A program made the position numbers and the translations under genes. Shown in pieces: positions 43,726 through 55,680 of a stretch of DNA of 64,000 nucleotides (the stretch's first letter is position 1; each line of letters begins with the position of its first letter). The notes under the pieces are model-generated. The model made no database searches and was not told where the DNA came from. It saw only the letters and a program-made list of their open reading frames with translations. The DNA is taken from contig ONDS01000006.1 in assembly GCA_900316685.1 (NCBI GenBank), positions 62,001 through 126,000 on the forward strand, in the 5' to 3' direction. Origin of the DNA: an uncultured Prevotellaceae bacterium (GTDB lineage: Bacteria > Bacteroidota > Bacteroidia > Bacteroidales > Bacteroidaceae).

Positions 43726-44883
43726 TTACGAGAAGAAGCCCAGCAGCACACCAGCGGCAACGGCGGAACCGATCACACCTGCCACATTCGGACCCATGGC
43801 ATGCATGAGCAGGAAGTTGTGGCGGTCGTATTCCAAACCGATATTGTTGGAGATACGGGCACTCATAGGTACGGCACTCACACCGGCATTACCGATGAGG
43901 GGGTTGATTTTCTTGCCCTTAGGAAGGAACAGGTTCATCAACTTCACAAAAAGGATACCGCTCGTACTGGCAATAATGAACGCCATGGCTCCCAAGAAGA
44001 ATATCTTGATGGTGTTGAGGGTCAGGAACTCGCTGGCTTGGGTGGAACATCCTACGGTCAGACCAAGCAACATAACGATGATGTCGTTGAGGGCGGAACC
44101 TGCAGTCTTGGCCAAACGTGTGGTCTTGCCACTCTCTTTCAGCAGGTTGCCGAAGAAGAGCATACCCAATAGAGGAAGACCGGATGGCACAAGGAACGTG
44201 GTCAGCAACAAACCGATGATGGGGAAGAGGATGCGCTCGGTCTGGCTCACATTGCGAACGGGAGGCATGTGGATCACACGCTCCTTCTTGGTGGTCAACA
44301 AACGCATCAAAGGCGGCTGGATGACGGGTACCAAGGCCATATAGGAATAGGCGCATACCGCTATGGCTCCCATCAGGTTGGGACTCAACTTCGATGATAG
44401 GAAGATGGCGGTAGGTCCGTCGGCTCCACCGATAATGGCTATACCTGCGGCTTGATTGGGCTCGAAACCCAAGGCCAAAGCTACCATATAGGCTCCGAAC
44501 ACGCCGAATTGGGCTGCCGCGCCGATAAGGATGAGTTTGGGATTGCTGATAAGAGCGGAGAAATCGGTCATGGCTCCAATGCCCAAGAATACCAAGGGGG
44601 GATACCATCCCTGACGCACGCCTTGGTAGAAGATGTTCAAGACGGAATTGTCTTCGTAAAGACCGATCTCCAAACCGGCATCTCCCTTAAAGGGAATATT
44701 GCCAAGGATTATACCCAAACCGATGGGTACAAGCAGCAAGGGCTCGAAATCCTTACGTATGGCAAGCCAGATGAATATCGCACCCACCACAATCATGATA
44801 AGATTGGACCAGGTGGCATTGGCGAATCCTGTAAACGACAGGAATTCGTTGAAATTGTTGATGATGAAATCTGTGAATCCCAT
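43726..44883 (-). CDS. mmdB: Na+-pumping decarboxylase beta subunit
   Basis: 385 residues, about nine membrane segments. It is the membrane subunit that couples decarboxylation of carboxybiotin to sodium export. The conserved loops GGADGPTAIFLSSKL and GNAGVSAVPMSARI are visible and include the essential Asp. The family covers methylmalonyl-CoA, oxaloacetate and glutaconyl-CoA decarboxylases; methylmalonyl-CoA is chosen because mutA and mutB are close. It is the last gene after the gamma-like and biotin carrier genes. Confidence 0.92.
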   Translation of the reverse strand: MGFTDFIINNFNEFLSFTGFANATWSNLIMIVVGAIFIWLAIRKDFEPLLLVPIGLGIILGNIPFKGDAGLEIGLYEDNSVLNIFYQGVRQGWYPPLVFLGIGAMTDFSALISNPKLILIGAAAQFGVFGAYMVALALGFEPNQAAGIAIIGGADGPTAIFLSSKLSPNLMGAIAVCAYSYMALVPVIQPPLMRLLTTKKERVIHMPPVRNVSQTERILFPIIGLLLTTFLVPSGLPLLGMLFFGNLLKESGKTTRLAKTAGSALNDIIVMLLGLTVGCSTQASEFLTLNTIKIFFLGAMAFIIASTSGILFVKLMNLFLPKGKKINPLIGNAGVSAVPMSARISNNIGLEYDRHNFLLMHAMGPNVAGVIGSAVAAGVLLGFFS

Positions 44884-44892
44884 GGCCGATGT

Positions 44893-45342
44893 TTATCCTA
44901 TGGTTAAAAGCACGGAACCTTCCATCACCGTGTCGCCACGGTCTACAAGAACGGAGGTGACGGTACCGGAATAATCCGACTCAATGTTGTTCTGCATCTT
45001 CATGGCTTCCAAAATCACTACGGTGTCGCCTACCTTCACGGTGTCGCCTACCTTCACCTTCATCTCGGTGATAGTACCGGGTAGGGGCGCTATGATCTTC
45101 GAACCGGCACCTGCCTGGGCGGCGTGTTTGGCTGCGGCTTTCTCCACGGGCTTCTCCACTGGTGCTGCGGGAACTGGTGCGGCCAAGGGCTTGCGCACAT
45201 GGCTGGAGGTGGGCTTGACTGCTTGTTTCAACTCCACCTCGAAGGGGATGCCATTGACGGTCACCTGGGCTAAGTTGTCTTCAATCTCTACAATTTCTAC
45301 GTCGTAATCGACGCCTTTAACGGTATATTGGTATTTGCTCAT
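44893..45342 (-). CDS. mmdC: Biotin carboxyl carrier subunit
   Basis: 149 residues from ATG 45342, which is preceded by a normal gap; a start further upstream is rejected. The biotin-accepting Lys is in EAMKMQNNI. An N-terminal conserved domain is joined to the biotinyl domain by a flexible Ala/Pro-rich linker, as in decarboxylase carrier subunits. It takes CO2 from the alpha subunit to the beta subunit. Lies nine bases before the beta subunit gene. Confidence 0.93.
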   Translation of the reverse strand: MSKYQYTVKGVDYDVEIVEIEDNLAQVTVNGIPFEVELKQAVKPTSSHVRKPLAAPVPAAPVEKPVEKAAAKHAAQAGAGSKIIAPLPGTITEMKVKVGDTVKVGDTVVILEAMKMQNNIESDYSGTVTSVLVDRGDTVMEGSVLLTIG

Positions 45343-45365
45343 GATGATTATGTTGTTTCCTTGGT

Positions 45366-46310
45366 TTATACTCGGGTCCATTTGGTTTGCTTGGGACGGA
45401 TGGTGATAACACCGCTTTCCACGTCGTGAACATCGTCCATGTACTGTTTTAATGCCATGGAAATAACGGCGATGTATATCTCCTTGTCCACTCCCTTGGT
45501 CTGCAGACCGTCTTTCAATACCACATTGGCCTTATGGCCCAAATCGACCATCTCGCCACCTACTTTGGATACGGTCTTCAAAGGCTGGTGATCTATCGCT
45601 TCCTTGATCTCTTGCTTATGCTTCATATAGATGCCGAAGAGGGTGAAGAAGATGAACAACAGAGCAAGACAGGAGAAAACCACTCCCATGGAGAGAACGG
45701 TGATACCAAAGCCATGAGGGTCCTCACGCTTGATCTTGGCTACCTTTGTCTCTGTCACCTGTATGAAGTTCTCGGTGCCGGGGGTAACGGCGTCTGCTGC
45801 TTTCACCACCCAGTTCGATGAACCGTCATGTTGCCGGGCATAGGAACAATCGGTGGGGAGGGCGGGAACACTCACCGAGTCGATAAGGTCTACACCGTTG
45901 CCGTCGTAAAGCGCTATCCACATGGGCTTGCCGGGCTCAGACTTCAGCGCCATGTGCAAGCCGCCTTTGGCGGGATTGCTGTTGAAGTAGAACACGATAT
46001 GCTGTCGGGCTGACAGGCTGGTCCTCCTCTCGTTGTTGGGGATGAGCACCATCTTGGCGATGCGCTCGGGCGCGGAGAGCGCGGGATTCAATGCCGAGGT
46101 GTCGGTAGTAAGATACATGCCGCGAACATTATACGTGGAATAGGCACTGTTCGACAGTTCCACCCATCCGGGGTGGTTGCCGAACTCATCCTCAATGTTG
46201 GTGGCATTGTCAGTCAGGACTTCGTTGATTTGAATGTTCTTGGCTCCCTGACCCATCATAAGGATGGTGCAGGTCATCAATAGTCCAAAGGTCAATGATA
46301 AACGTTTCAT
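45366..46310 (-). CDS. OadG-like gamma subunit with lamin-tail-like domain
   Basis: 314 residues. A signal peptide (1-21) is followed by a lamin-tail-like domain (24-180; INEVLTDNATN, GWVELSNSA, SARQHIVFYFN). Then comes a membrane segment near 200-225 (GFGITVLSMGVVFSCLALLF) of the OadG/MmdD gamma type, and a short C-terminal region. Gamma subunits alone are about 80-130 residues, so the outer lamin-tail-like domain is an addition. It might anchor or shield the pump outside the membrane; this is inference. It is 23 bases upstream of the biotin carrier gene. Confidence 0.85.
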   Translation of the reverse strand: MKRLSLTFGLLMTCTILMMGQGAKNIQINEVLTDNATNIEDEFGNHPGWVELSNSAYSTYNVRGMYLTTDTSALNPALSAPERIAKMVLIPNNERRTSLSARQHIVFYFNSNPAKGGLHMALKSEPGKPMWIALYDGNGVDLIDSVSVPALPTDCSYARQHDGSSNWVVKAADAVTPGTENFIQVTETKVAKIKREDPHGFGITVLSMGVVFSCLALLFIFFTLFGIYMKHKQEIKEAIDHQPLKTVSKVGGEMVDLGHKANVVLKDGLQTKGVDKEIYIAVISMALKQYMDDVHDVESGVITIRPKQTKWTRV

Positions 46311-46341
46311 TCAGAATAGATGGTATGATAATGGTTGTTTT

Positions 46342-48030
46342 TTATCCACAAAAGAATAGTACCAGCAATTGGGCGGTGAAGATCCTAAGGAACATACACA
46401 GGGGGTAGACCGTGGAATAACCTACCGACGGTGCTTCCTTGCTGCACACCTGGTTGGCGTAAGCCAAGGCGGGGGGGTCGGTGTAGGTGCCGGCCAACAT
46501 GCCCATGATGGTGAAATAATTGAATTTATAGAGACGACGCACTAATGGTCCTATAATTAAAATAGGTATGACCGTGATGAGAAAACCACAGTAGACGTAT
46601 TTGATGCCGTCGCCTTGTACTACGGTGTCCCAGAAACCGGCGCCGGCTTTGATACCCACACTGGCCAGGAAGAGCACCAAGCCTATCTCCCTCAACATCA
46701 TGTTGGCACTGGTGGTGGTATAGGTCACCAACTTCACCCTGTAGCCGAAACGACCGATTAGAATGGCGATAATCAACGGACCACCTGCAATACCCAGACG
46801 AAGGGGAACGGGCATGCCGGGGATGGCAAAGGGTAGACTGCCGAAAATGATACCGACGAGAATGCCCACGAAAATGGTGGCGATATTGGGAGCGTCGAGG
46901 CGTTTCACGGAGTTGCCCATTATTTCGGCCACGCGGTTAACATTGTCCTCGGGACCAACCACCATCACACGGTCGCCAATGTGGAAATGGTGGTTGCGGC
47001 CGGCAAACAGATCCATGCCATGACGGGTGATGCGTGTCACATTCACACCGTAGACACTGGAGAAGTGCATCTTGCCCAACGTCTTGCCATTCATCGAGGG
47101 ACGGGTCACGACAATTCGACGCGACACCATGGGCTGTTTCTCCAATTCCACATTCCAATCGGCATCGATCTCCGGACCGATGAAAGCCTTAATAGGCTCG
47201 GAATCGGCTTCGGCACATACTACCAACAACTCGTCGCCTATCTCGAAGACGGTGTTACGGTTGGGGATGCTCACCTGACCGTCATGAAGGATACGCGAGC
47301 ATACGAAATCGCGATTCAGAAACTCGCTTATCTGTAATAAGGTGCGACCTGCCAAATAGGAGTTGGTCACACGGAGGTGCATCTTGAAGGGCTTCTCGTG
47401 GGGATTGGCCTCCTCCTCTTCCTCCAACTGGCGCTCTTCGCTTTCGAGGTTGATACGGCTGATATATCTCACGGCGATGGTGGCACAGATGATGCCCACA
47501 ACACCTAATGGATAAGCGCAGGCATAACCTGAGGCTATCTGAGGACCCTCGCTGGAAAAAACATTGGTCAAGGCCTCGGAGGCGGCTCCCAGGCCGGGAG
47601 TGTTCGTCACGGCTCCATACATGGTACCTATCAGCATGGGAAGATTGTAGGGGTCGGAGGTGTCGAAAAAGGCGAAATAACAACCGAACATCACAGCGAT
47701 GTTCAGCAAGATAAGGCAGGTGGACATGACGTTGAGCGACACACCGCCTTTCTTGAAACTCTCAAAAAAACCGGGCCCCACCTGGATACCTATCATGAAC
47801 ACAAAGAGAATCAATCCGAAATCCTGGCAAAAGTTCAAAATCGAGATGGGAGCGGTAAAATGGAAATGACCTGCCAAAATACCTGCGAACAACACGAAAG
47901 TGACGCCCAAGGAAATGCCGAAAAATTTGATTTTCCCTAAATAGACACCTACTGCGATCACTATCGCATATAATACCGCGATATGGGCCACAGAGTCTGT
48001 GTTTGTAAATAATTCAGTTAACCAATTCAT
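46342..48030 (-). CDS. AspT-family aspartate:alanine exchanger-type transporter
   Basis: 562 residues. Two groups of membrane segments (about 1-190 and 385-560) flank two RCK_C/TrkA-C-like regulatory domains (about 210-290 and 300-375: [33 protein letters not shown]). The motif [16 protein letters not shown] and the matching [12 protein letters not shown] in the second half are AspT/YidE signatures. It lies 31 bases upstream of the gamma subunit gene, so it may share a transcript. Which metabolite is exchanged is unknown; a decarboxylation-linked exchange would fit. Confidence 0.88.
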   Translation of the reverse strand: MNWLTELFTNTDSVAHIAVLYAIVIAVGVYLGKIKFFGISLGVTFVLFAGILAGHFHFTAPISILNFCQDFGLILFVFMIGIQVGPGFFESFKKGGVSLNVMSTCLILLNIAVMFGCYFAFFDTSDPYNLPMLIGTMYGAVTNTPGLGAASEALTNVFSSEGPQIASGYACAYPLGVVGIICATIAVRYISRINLESEERQLEEEEEANPHEKPFKMHLRVTNSYLAGRTLLQISEFLNRDFVCSRILHDGQVSIPNRNTVFEIGDELLVVCAEADSEPIKAFIGPEIDADWNVELEKQPMVSRRIVVTRPSMNGKTLGKMHFSSVYGVNVTRITRHGMDLFAGRNHHFHIGDRVMVVGPEDNVNRVAEIMGNSVKRLDAPNIATIFVGILVGIIFGSLPFAIPGMPVPLRLGIAGGPLIIAILIGRFGYRVKLVTYTTTSANMMLREIGLVLFLASVGIKAGAGFWDTVVQGDGIKYVYCGFLITVIPILIIGPLVRRLYKFNYFTIMGMLAGTYTDPPALAYANQVCSKEAPSVGYSTVYPLCMFLRIFTAQLLVLFFCG

Positions 48031-48182
48031 AACATGCCGAAATTCCCTGCAAAATTACTTAATAAATTGCTCATTTTCATTTTTTTGAGCAATAATTTTA
48101 ACGAAAATATAAAAGATTTGTTTTTTTTCACGTTAGGAAATCTTTTTCTTCCGTTTTATTTCTAAGTATGATGAAAAAACAC

Positions 48183-48190
48183 TATCTTTG
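48183..48190 (+). promoter_or_regulatory. Candidate -7 box of mutA
   Basis: TATCTTTG fits TAnnTTTG; a TTTC lies about 20 bases upstream. Leader to the ATG at 48257 of about 60 bases. The rest of the divergent gap 48031-48256 is AT-rich with a minus-strand TAATTTTG at 48050-48057 for the transporter. Confidence 0.5.
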
Positions 48191-48256
48191 CATGTCATTT
48201 TAATCCCTATTTTAGATTCTTATCAAAAAGGATTTTATAACTTATTTTAATACACT

Positions 48257-50110
48257 ATGTCAAACAACAAAGAAAAACTCTTCAGCGAGTTCCAGGCTCC
48301 TACCACACAAGAATGGCTTGATAAGATTCAAGTCGACTTGAAAGGGGCTGATTTCAACAAACGACTCGTGTGGAGAACGAACGAGGGGTTCAACATCCAG
48401 CCTTTCTATCGTCGTGAAGATGTGCTGAAATTGAAAACACCCGATGCGTTGCCCGGGGAATTTCCTTTCGTAAGGGGCAACAAGAAAGACAACAACCACT
48501 GGTATGTTAGGCAAGACATCTTTGCCGCCGATGCCAAGGATGCAAACGCCAAGGCTCTTGACATTCTTAATAAAGGTGTCGACTCCTTAGGCTTCCATAT
48601 CCCTGGCGACAAGGTAAGCAAGGATTTCGTCTGTCAACTCTTGGAGAATATTCTTTGCGACATCGTCGAAGTGAATTTCTCCACTTGCAAACGCCATTCT
48701 CTGGAACTGGCAAAGATACTCGTGGAGTACTTCCAGGAAAAGGAATATGATAAGGAGAAGGTGGTTGGCTCCATCGATTTCGATCCCATCGAGAAAATCG
48801 TCATGAAGGGAAAGAATGTGGAACCGCTCTTCGCAGTGGCTCCACAACTGGTCGATACTTTCAAGGATTATCCTAATTTCCGTTGCGTAACCATCAACTC
48901 CGCCGCCCTCAACAATGCAGGAGCGTATATAGCACAGGAGTTGGGCTATGCCTTGGCATGGGGTAATGAGTACCTCCAGCAACTCACCGATGCCGGTGTG
49001 GATGTCGACTTGGCTGCAAGCAAGCTGAAGTTCAACATGGGTGTGTCGGAGAATTACTTCATGGAATTGGCAAAATTCCGTACCGCCAGGTTGCTGTGGG
49101 CGCAAATAGTGAAACAGTATGAACCGAAAGACGATAATTCGTGCAAGATGATCGTCAACGCCACAACGTCTACTTACAACCAGACTCTCTTCGATAGCTA
49201 CGTCAACCTGCTCAGAAGTCAGACAGAGGCCATGAGTGCCGCTCTCGGTGGCATACACTCCATGGTGGTCACTCCGTTCGACGCACCCTACGAGGCTCCA
49301 TCGGAGTTCTCAGAGCGTATAGCTCGCAACCAGCAGCTCTTGCTCAAGGAAGAGTGCCACTTCGGACAAATTGTCGATCCGGGTGCTGGTTCCTATTATA
49401 TTGAGCATCTTACCAACTCGCTGGCAGAAGAAGGTTGGAAACTGTTCCTGCAGATAGAAGACGAAGGCGGCTTCCTTGAAGCTGCTAAGAAGGGTAGCGT
49501 ACAGGATGCACTCAATGCCACCAACAAGAAACGGCATGAGGATGCAGCCAAACGTAAGGAGTTCCTGCTCGGTACGAACCAGTTCCCCAACTTCACCGAG
49601 AAATCGGAAGGCAAACAGGCTGTGGCTCATTGCTGTGGATGTAAAGAGCAGGCAGAGAATGCTCCGTTCAAGAAGATTGAAAGCTCACGACTGGCTGCCG
49701 ACTTCGAGGAACTGCGTATACATACGGAAAACACCAAGACACCCGTGGCGTTTATGCTGACCATCGGCAATTTGGCCATGCGTCAGGCTCGTGCTCAGTT
49801 CTCTTGCAACTTCCTCGCTTGCGCCGGATACAAAGTGATCGACAACCTCGGCTTCAAGACCGTGGAAGAGGGTGTCGACGCGGCACTCGAGGCGAAAGCC
49901 GACATCGTGGTGCTTTGCTCCAGCGACGACGAGTATGCAGAATATGCCATCCCGGCATTCAAATACCTCGACGGCAGGGCCATGTTCGTGGTGGCAGGTG
50001 CTCCCGCTTGCATGGAAGACCTCAAGGCTGCTGGCATCGAGAACTTCGTGCATGTGAAGTGCAATGTTCTCCAGACACTCAAGGAATATAATCAGAAGTT
50101 GGGCATTTAA
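48257..50110 (+). CDS. mutA: Methylmalonyl-CoA mutase small subunit
   Basis: 617 residues. With MutB it converts succinyl-CoA and methylmalonyl-CoA. It has the mutase barrel ([33 protein letters not shown]) and a C-terminal cobalamin-domain-like region, but the B12-binding DxHxxG motif is absent, as usual for the non-catalytic subunit. Ends by overlapping a possible ATG; MutB follows 20 bases later. Confidence 0.96.
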   Translation: MSNNKEKLFSEFQAPTTQEWLDKIQVDLKGADFNKRLVWRTNEGFNIQPFYRREDVLKLKTPDALPGEFPFVRGNKKDNNHWYVRQDIFAADAKDANAKALDILNKGVDSLGFHIPGDKVSKDFVCQLLENILCDIVEVNFSTCKRHSLELAKILVEYFQEKEYDKEKVVGSIDFDPIEKIVMKGKNVEPLFAVAPQLVDTFKDYPNFRCVTINSAALNNAGAYIAQELGYALAWGNEYLQQLTDAGVDVDLAASKLKFNMGVSENYFMELAKFRTARLLWAQIVKQYEPKDDNSCKMIVNATTSTYNQTLFDSYVNLLRSQTEAMSAALGGIHSMVVTPFDAPYEAPSEFSERIARNQQLLLKEECHFGQIVDPGAGSYYIEHLTNSLAEEGWKLFLQIEDEGGFLEAAKKGSVQDALNATNKKRHEDAAKRKEFLLGTNQFPNFTEKSEGKQAVAHCCGCKEQAENAPFKKIESSRLAADFEELRIHTENTKTPVAFMLTIGNLAMRQARAQFSCNFLACAGYKVIDNLGFKTVEEGVDAALEAKADIVVLCSSDDEYAEYAIPAFKYLDGRAMFVVAGAPACMEDLKAAGIENFVHVKCNVLQTLKEYNQKLGI

Positions 50111-50130
50111 TGATTGTTAGAAGAAAAGTC

Positions 50131-52299
50131 ATGAGAAAAGATTTCAAAAACATAGATATTTACGCGGGCATCAAGCCTGTGAATGGTACAGAATGGCTTA
50201 AGTCTAACAACATTGAGCCTAACTGGAAAACTCCCGAGCACATTGATGTGCGCCCGGTGTATACGAAGGAAGATCTTGAGGGAATGGAACACCTCGACTT
50301 CGCAGCTGGTATACCGCCGTTCTTGCGTGGTCCGTACTCCATGATGTATCCGTTCCGTCCTTGGACCATTCGTCAGTATGCTGGATTCTCAACAGCCGAG
50401 GAGTCCAATGCTTTCTATCGTCGTAACCTGGCTTCAGGACAGAAAGGTTTGTCCGTGGCCTTCGACCTTCCCACACACCGTGGTTATGACCCCGACAACC
50501 CCCGAGTAGTGGGCGATGTGGGTAAGGCAGGTGTGTCTATCTGCTCTCTCGAAAACATGAAGGTGCTCTTCGCTGGCATACCTCTCAACAAGATGTCGGT
50601 GTCGATGACCATGAACGGTGCTGTGCTTCCTGTGCTGGCTTTCTATATCAATGCCGGTCTGGAGCAGGGTGCCAAACTCGAAGAGATGGCGGGTACCATC
50701 CAGAATGATATCCTTAAGGAGTTCATGGTGCGTAACACCTATATCTATCCGCCTGCTTTCTCGATGAAGATCATCGCCGATATCTTCGAGTATACATCGC
50801 AGTACATGCCTAAGTTCAACTCCATCTCTATTTCGGGCTATCACATGCAGGAGGCGGGAGCCACTGCCGACATCGAGTTGGCGTATACCCTGGCTGATGG
50901 TATGGACTATCTGCGTACGGGTGTCAATGCTGGCATCCCCGTAGACAAGTTCGCACCGCGTCTGTCTTTCTTCTGGGCCATAGGCATGAACCATTTCATG
51001 GAGATTGCAAAGATGAGAGCTGGACGTCTGCTGTGGGCGAAGATCGTGAAGAGCTTCGGCGCTAAAGACCCGAAATCCATGGCACTGCGTACGCACAGCC
51101 AGACTTCGGGATGGTCGCTGACGGAGCAGGATCCTTTCAACAATGTGGGACGTACCTGTATCGAGGCTATGGCAGCGGTGCTGGGACATACACAGTCGCT
51201 CCATACCAACGCGCTCGACGAGGCTATCGCCTTGCCTACCGACTTCTCGGCACGTATCGCTCGTAATACCCAGATCTATATCCAGAACGAGACCAAGGTG
51301 TGCAAGCAAATCGACCCATGGGCGGGTTCCTACTATGTGGAAACGCTGACCAACGAATTGGTGCATAAGGCTTGGGAACATATCCAGGAGATTGAGAAAC
51401 TGGGAGGTATGGCTAAGGCTATCGAGACGGGTCTGCCCAAGATGCGTATAGAAGAGGCTGCCGCACGTACACAGGCTCGTATCGACTCGGGCGTACAGAC
51501 CATCGTGGGTACGAATAAGTATCGTCTGGAGCATGAAGATCCCATCGACATCCTCGAGGTCGACAATACTGCTGTGCGTAAGCAACAGGAGGAGAGCCTG
51601 GCCAAACTGAAAGCCAACCGCGACGAGGAGGCTTGCAAGGCGGCTCTTGCTGAAATCACAGAGTGTGTCAGGGAGTTCAACGAAGGCAAGAAATCCAAGA
51701 ACAACCTGTTGGCTCTTGCTGTCAAGGCGGCTGGCCTAAGGTGTACACTGGGTGAGATAAGTGATGCCTGCGAGGAAATCGTGGGACGTTATAAAGCAGT
51801 AATCAGAACCATTTCAGGCGTGTATTCATCAGAAAGCAAAAACGACTCGGATTTCGAGAAGGCATGTGAACTCACCGACGAGTTCGCCAAGAAAGAAGGT
51901 AGACGGCCACGTATCTTCGTGGCTAAGATGGGACAGGATGGTCATGACCGTGGTGCCAAGGTGGTGGCTACGGGTTATGCCGACTGTGGTTTCGACGTGG
52001 ATATGGGACCGCTGTTCCAAACTCCTGCCGAAGCGGCTCGCGAGGCGGTTGAAAACGATGTGCATATCGTTGGAGCATCGTCGTTGGCAGCTGGCCACAA
52101 GACGTTGATTCCCCAACTCATCGAGGAACTGAAGAAACTCGGACGCGAGGATATCATGGTCATCGCTGGCGGTGTCATTCCCGCACAGGATTACGACTTC
52201 CTCTACAAGGCAGGCGTGGCTGCCATCTTCGGACCGGGTACTTCCGTGGCCAAGGCGGCTTGCGAGATGATGAACATCTTGCTCGACAAAGAAGCTTGA
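50131..52299 (+). CDS. mutB: Methylmalonyl-CoA mutase large subunit
   Basis: 722 residues from ATG 50131 ([13 protein letters not shown], the usual Bacteroides-type start); an upstream ATG at 50110 overlapping the mutA stop is an alternative. The barrel includes [16 protein letters not shown] and the C-terminal cobalamin domain carries the His ligand in [11 protein letters not shown]. It needs adenosylcobalamin. Together with the nearby sodium-pump decarboxylase it fits the succinate-to-propionate route. Followed by a terminator. Confidence 0.97.
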   Translation: MRKDFKNIDIYAGIKPVNGTEWLKSNNIEPNWKTPEHIDVRPVYTKEDLEGMEHLDFAAGIPPFLRGPYSMMYPFRPWTIRQYAGFSTAEESNAFYRRNLASGQKGLSVAFDLPTHRGYDPDNPRVVGDVGKAGVSICSLENMKVLFAGIPLNKMSVSMTMNGAVLPVLAFYINAGLEQGAKLEEMAGTIQNDILKEFMVRNTYIYPPAFSMKIIADIFEYTSQYMPKFNSISISGYHMQEAGATADIELAYTLADGMDYLRTGVNAGIPVDKFAPRLSFFWAIGMNHFMEIAKMRAGRLLWAKIVKSFGAKDPKSMALRTHSQTSGWSLTEQDPFNNVGRTCIEAMAAVLGHTQSLHTNALDEAIALPTDFSARIARNTQIYIQNETKVCKQIDPWAGSYYVETLTNELVHKAWEHIQEIEKLGGMAKAIETGLPKMRIEEAAARTQARIDSGVQTIVGTNKYRLEHEDPIDILEVDNTAVRKQQEESLAKLKANRDEEACKAALAEITECVREFNEGKKSKNNLLALAVKAAGLRCTLGEISDACEEIVGRYKAVIRTISGVYSSESKNDSDFEKACELTDEFAKKEGRRPRIFVAKMGQDGHDRGAKVVATGYADCGFDVDMGPLFQTPAEAAREAVENDVHIVGASSLAAGHKTLIPQLIEELKKLGREDIMVIAGGVIPAQDYDFLYKAGVAAIFGPGTSVAKAACEMMNILLDKEA

Positions 52300-52316
52300 C
52301 CAATGCTTACATCATA

Positions 52317-52348
52317 AAAACAGGATGGGGTCATTCCCATCCTGTTTT
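52317..52348 (+). terminator. Terminator of mutAB
   Basis: 13-bp perfect stem AAAACAGGATGGG / CCCATCCTGTTTT with loop GTCATT, followed by TTTTTTG. Could also end the convergent mgtC gene. Confidence 0.9.
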
Positions 52349-52374
52349 TTTTGTTTCCTTATTTCCGGTGTCGT

Positions 52375-53040
52375 TCAGTTCATTTCCATTATATTGATGC
52401 CTTCTTCCTGAACGAGCATATCATAGAGGTGCTTGTCAAACTGACGGCGTTTCATGGTCAGCTCAAGGGTTACTACGTAATTTGTCATTTCATTGAGCGT
52501 GTTTTCCTCTTGCTTGAAACTCTCGATGATTACATCCCATTCCTTGAAACGGTTCAAGGTGTCCTGGATGGCTTGCACCGAAGGAGCGGAAAATTTCAGG
52601 AATACGTTCTTGTTGCCAATACTGCCATGTACTATGTGCATGGTCTCCAGACAGATAAGTACGAGCACCGTGGCCAACAACGAGAGAATGAACAGCCCGG
52701 CACCCGTCGACATGCCGATGGCGGCAGTGACCCATAAGCCGGCGGCAGTGGTGAGACCACGTACGATATGCTTCTGGAAGATGATGGTGCCAGCACCGAT
52801 GAAACCGATGCCCGATACTACCTGGGCGGCGATACGCGAGGGGTCGAGCCTCACATTTTGGCCTGTGCCCAAAATGCCTTCGAATCCATATTGCGAGAGC
52901 AACATGAACAAGGCGCTGCCCAAGGCCACAAGAAAATGGGTGCGGAAACCGGCTTCCTTGGCTCGGTATTCGCGCTCCAAACCAATCAGTCCTCCAAAGA
53001 GGGCGGCGATGAATAATCGCAACATGAGTTCTCCTGTCAT
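52375..53040 (-). CDS. MgtC/SapB-family membrane protein
   Basis: 221 residues with four to five membrane segments in the first 130 residues and a small ACT-like C-terminal domain. The signature GGLIGLEREYRAKEAGFRTH and SGIGFIGAGTI are the MgtC/SapB hallmark. Members protect against low magnesium or acid and modulate ATP synthase in some pathogens. Here no magnesium leader is seen. It follows clpC on the same strand, with a short hairpin between them. Confidence 0.92.
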   Translation of the reverse strand: MTGELMLRLFIAALFGGLIGLEREYRAKEAGFRTHFLVALGSALFMLLSQYGFEGILGTGQNVRLDPSRIAAQVVSGIGFIGAGTIIFQKHIVRGLTTAAGLWVTAAIGMSTGAGLFILSLLATVLVLICLETMHIVHGSIGNKNVFLKFSAPSVQAIQDTLNRFKEWDVIIESFKQEENTLNEMTNYVVTLELTMKRRQFDKHLYDMLVQEEGINIMEMN

Positions 53041-53062
53041 AATGCAATGGCTGATGATGCAA

Positions 53063-53083
53063 AAGACGCCACATGGGCGTCTT
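53063..53083 (-). terminator. Short hairpin after clpC
   Basis: Stem AAGACGCC / GGCGTCTT with a five-base loop, then TTTTGCATC on the minus strand. A weak terminator between clpC and mgtC, so some read-through is likely. Confidence 0.6.
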
Positions 53084-53088
53084 CGCGG

Positions 53089-55650
53089 TTATTCTTCTAC
53101 GGGAGTGAAGGTCAGTTGGTCGCCACTGTCCGACACGTCAACCGTCAGATGACCTAACGTAGGATGGTCTTCCAGCAACAACTCACACACCTTGTCCTCC
53201 ACATGATTCTGCAAGGCTCGCTTCAAAGGACGGGCACCGAATTGCACATCGTAACCCTTCTTGGCAAGGAATTCCTTGGCCTTGTCGGTTAGGTGCAACG
53301 TGACACCCAAATCATTCATGCGCTTCTGCAATCCCACCAGCTCGATGTCGACGATGCGTTTGATGGCATCCAGGTCTAACTGGTCGAACATGATAATCTC
53401 GTCGAGACGGTTGAGAAATTCTGGAGCGAATTGTTTGCTCAGGCTCTTCTGGATAATAGAACGGGCACGCTCGCGGTCACTCTCATCCATGTCCACACCG
53501 AAACTGCTGGCATTGAAACCTACACCACGACCGAATTCCTTCAATTGACGGGTACCGGCATTTGAGGTCATGATGACGATGGTATTGCGGAAATCTACCA
53601 GACGGCCGTTGCCATCGGTCAAACGACCTTCGTCCAACACCTGAAGCAACAGGTTGAACACATTGCCGTGTGCCTTCTCTATCTCGTCGAGAAGAACGAT
53701 GGAGTAGGGGTGACGACGCACTTTTTCCGTCAATTGACCTCCCTCTTCGTAACCGACATATCCTGGAGGCGAACCAACTAAGCGCGATACATTGAAACCT
53801 TCGGTATATTCGCTCATGTCTACACGAATCATGTCGTCGGAACTGCCAAACATATATTCAGCCAACTGCTTGGCCAAGTAGGTCTTGCCCACACCTGTAG
53901 GACCTAAGAACATGAATACACCAATGGGGCGGTTGGGGTCTTTCAGTCCGATGCGGTTGCGCTGAATGGCTTTCACCATCTTCTCAATGGCGGTGTCTTG
54001 TGCTACTACCTTCTCCTTCAACACAGAAGCCATCTTCCGCAAACGGCTGCCCTCCGACTCTTCCATGCGCTGCAAGGGAACGCCTGTCATCATCGACACC
54101 ACATCGGCGACATCGCTTTCGCTCACTTGCTGACGTTCTCCCTTGCTTCCATGTGTCCATTCATCGTTCAACTTCTTAAGCTGCTCTTCCAACCTGCTCT
54201 GGCGGTCGCGGAAACTGGCTGCCAACTCGAAGTTCTGGTTCTTCACCGCTTCGGTCTTCTTTTTCTTTACCTCGACGATTTCCTTCTCCATCTCGCCAAT
54301 CTCGGGAGGCATGTGCACATGTCGGAGGTGAATCTTTGAACCTACCTCGTCGAGCACATCGATAGCCTTGTCGGGGAAGGAACGGTCGGTCACGTAGCGC
54401 TCTGTCAATTTGACACAGGCACGCAACGACTCCTCAGAGTAAGTTACATGATGGTGGTCCTCATAACGACCCTTGATGTTCTGAAGAATCTGCAAGGTCT
54501 CATCGGGGGTGGTCGGCTCTACCAGAATCTTCTGGAAGCGGCGCTCCAAGGCTCCGTCTTTCTCAATGCTCTTGCGGTACTCATCCAAGGTGGTGGCTCC
54601 TATGCACTGGATAGTGCCTCGGGCCAGGGCGGGCTTGAGTATGTTGGCGGCATCCATCGAACCAGGGGCCGATCCGGCACCGATAATGGTGTGTATCTCG
54701 TCCATGAAGACGATGATTTCCGGGTGTTGCTCCATCTCATTGAGAATGGCTTTGATGCGTTCCTCAAACTGACCGCGGTATTTGGTGCCCGCAACGACGG
54801 AAGCCATGTCAAGACTGACCACACGCTTGTTGAAAAGCAAGGGTGAGGTCTTGTGCTGGACGATCATTTGCGCCAAACCCTCAACAATGGCACTCTTGCC
54901 CACTCCGGGCTCACCTATGAGAATGGGGTTGTTCTTCTTCCGACGACACAGGATCTCCGTCAGACGGAGCATCTCGGTCTCACGACCCACAACGGGATCC
55001 AAGGCGCGCTCTCGGGCTGCTTTGGTCAAGTCGTGGGAGAAATTATCCAATACGGGGGTGTTGCCCGACGATGTGGGGGCCTGAACCTGAACACCATTGC
55101 CTCGGCTGCTGCTGCCACTACCGCCGTTGCTGTCGTAGTACTCGTCGCCTTCGGGTTCATCGATACCCAAACTGTTGTTTGGCGACTGGGGCAGATGCTC
55201 TACGGGCTTCTCGGCTTGCTGGAAATAGGCATTGGCTGAATCGTAGGTGATATCCGACTTCTCCAATGATTCTTTGGCTCCGTTGGTCATCTGGTCGTGG
55301 AGGATGGCCAGTAAGATGTGCTTTACATCCACCTCCTTGCTTTGGTGCGATGAGGCTTCAAGCACTGCCCGGCGTAACACGTTGTTGGCATCTTCGCTCA
55401 TCGTCAGTTCACGCGAACTCATCGAAAAAGGATGGTCTCCTTTCTCCACACGCTCTTCCAAATCGCGTTTGAGCTGCGCGGTATCCACATTCATATCCTG
55501 GAAGAGTTTGCTCACTTCGCTCTCTCCTCCACGCAAGATGGCCATCAACAAATGTTCTGGGTCCACATGTTTACTATATAACCGGGAGGCTTCTTCTCTG
55601 CTGTAGTTGAATACGTCTTTTGCTCCCTGGGTGAAAATAATGTTGTTCAT
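53089..55650 (-). CDS. clpC: ATP-dependent Clp protease ATPase ClpC
   Basis: 853 residues. The order is: N-terminal Clp repeat domain (1-150), a Gly/Ser linker (155-200), AAA1 with Walker [11 protein letters not shown], a UVR-like segment ([14 protein letters not shown]), and AAA2 with [14 protein letters not shown] and a sensor near the end. The long coiled-coil of ClpB is absent and the UVR-like segment fits ClpC. It unfolds proteins for the ClpP protease. A sigma-54-like promoter lies in the gap upstream. The Shine-Dalgarno sequence is weak (AAGG). Confidence 0.93.
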   Translation of the reverse strand: MNNIIFTQGAKDVFNYSREEASRLYSKHVDPEHLLMAILRGGESEVSKLFQDMNVDTAQLKRDLEERVEKGDHPFSMSSRELTMSEDANNVLRRAVLEASSHQSKEVDVKHILLAILHDQMTNGAKESLEKSDITYDSANAYFQQAEKPVEHLPQSPNNSLGIDEPEGDEYYDSNGGSGSSSRGNGVQVQAPTSSGNTPVLDNFSHDLTKAARERALDPVVGRETEMLRLTEILCRRKKNNPILIGEPGVGKSAIVEGLAQMIVQHKTSPLLFNKRVVSLDMASVVAGTKYRGQFEERIKAILNEMEQHPEIIVFMDEIHTIIGAGSAPGSMDAANILKPALARGTIQCIGATTLDEYRKSIEKDGALERRFQKILVEPTTPDETLQILQNIKGRYEDHHHVTYSEESLRACVKLTERYVTDRSFPDKAIDVLDEVGSKIHLRHVHMPPEIGEMEKEIVEVKKKKTEAVKNQNFELAASFRDRQSRLEEQLKKLNDEWTHGSKGERQQVSESDVADVVSMMTGVPLQRMEESEGSRLRKMASVLKEKVVAQDTAIEKMVKAIQRNRIGLKDPNRPIGVFMFLGPTGVGKTYLAKQLAEYMFGSSDDMIRVDMSEYTEGFNVSRLVGSPPGYVGYEEGGQLTEKVRRHPYSIVLLDEIEKAHGNVFNLLLQVLDEGRLTDGNGRLVDFRNTIVIMTSNAGTRQLKEFGRGVGFNASSFGVDMDESDRERARSIIQKSLSKQFAPEFLNRLDEIIMFDQLDLDAIKRIVDIELVGLQKRMNDLGVTLHLTDKAKEFLAKKGYDVQFGARPLKRALQNHVEDKVCELLLEDHPTLGHLTVDVSDSGDQLTFTPVEE

Positions 55651-55680
55651 TCAATAACCTTAATGATTTCATCAGTCTTC

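Noticed and set aside
48031..48256. Search for a cobalamin riboswitch before mutA
   Set aside because: The gap is short and AT-rich, without the B12-box GCCACTG or a matching fold.
52300..52374. Magnesium-sensing leader near mgtC
   Set aside because: The gap downstream of mgtC only has the mutAB terminator, and the upstream gap of 48 bases is too short for a long leader.
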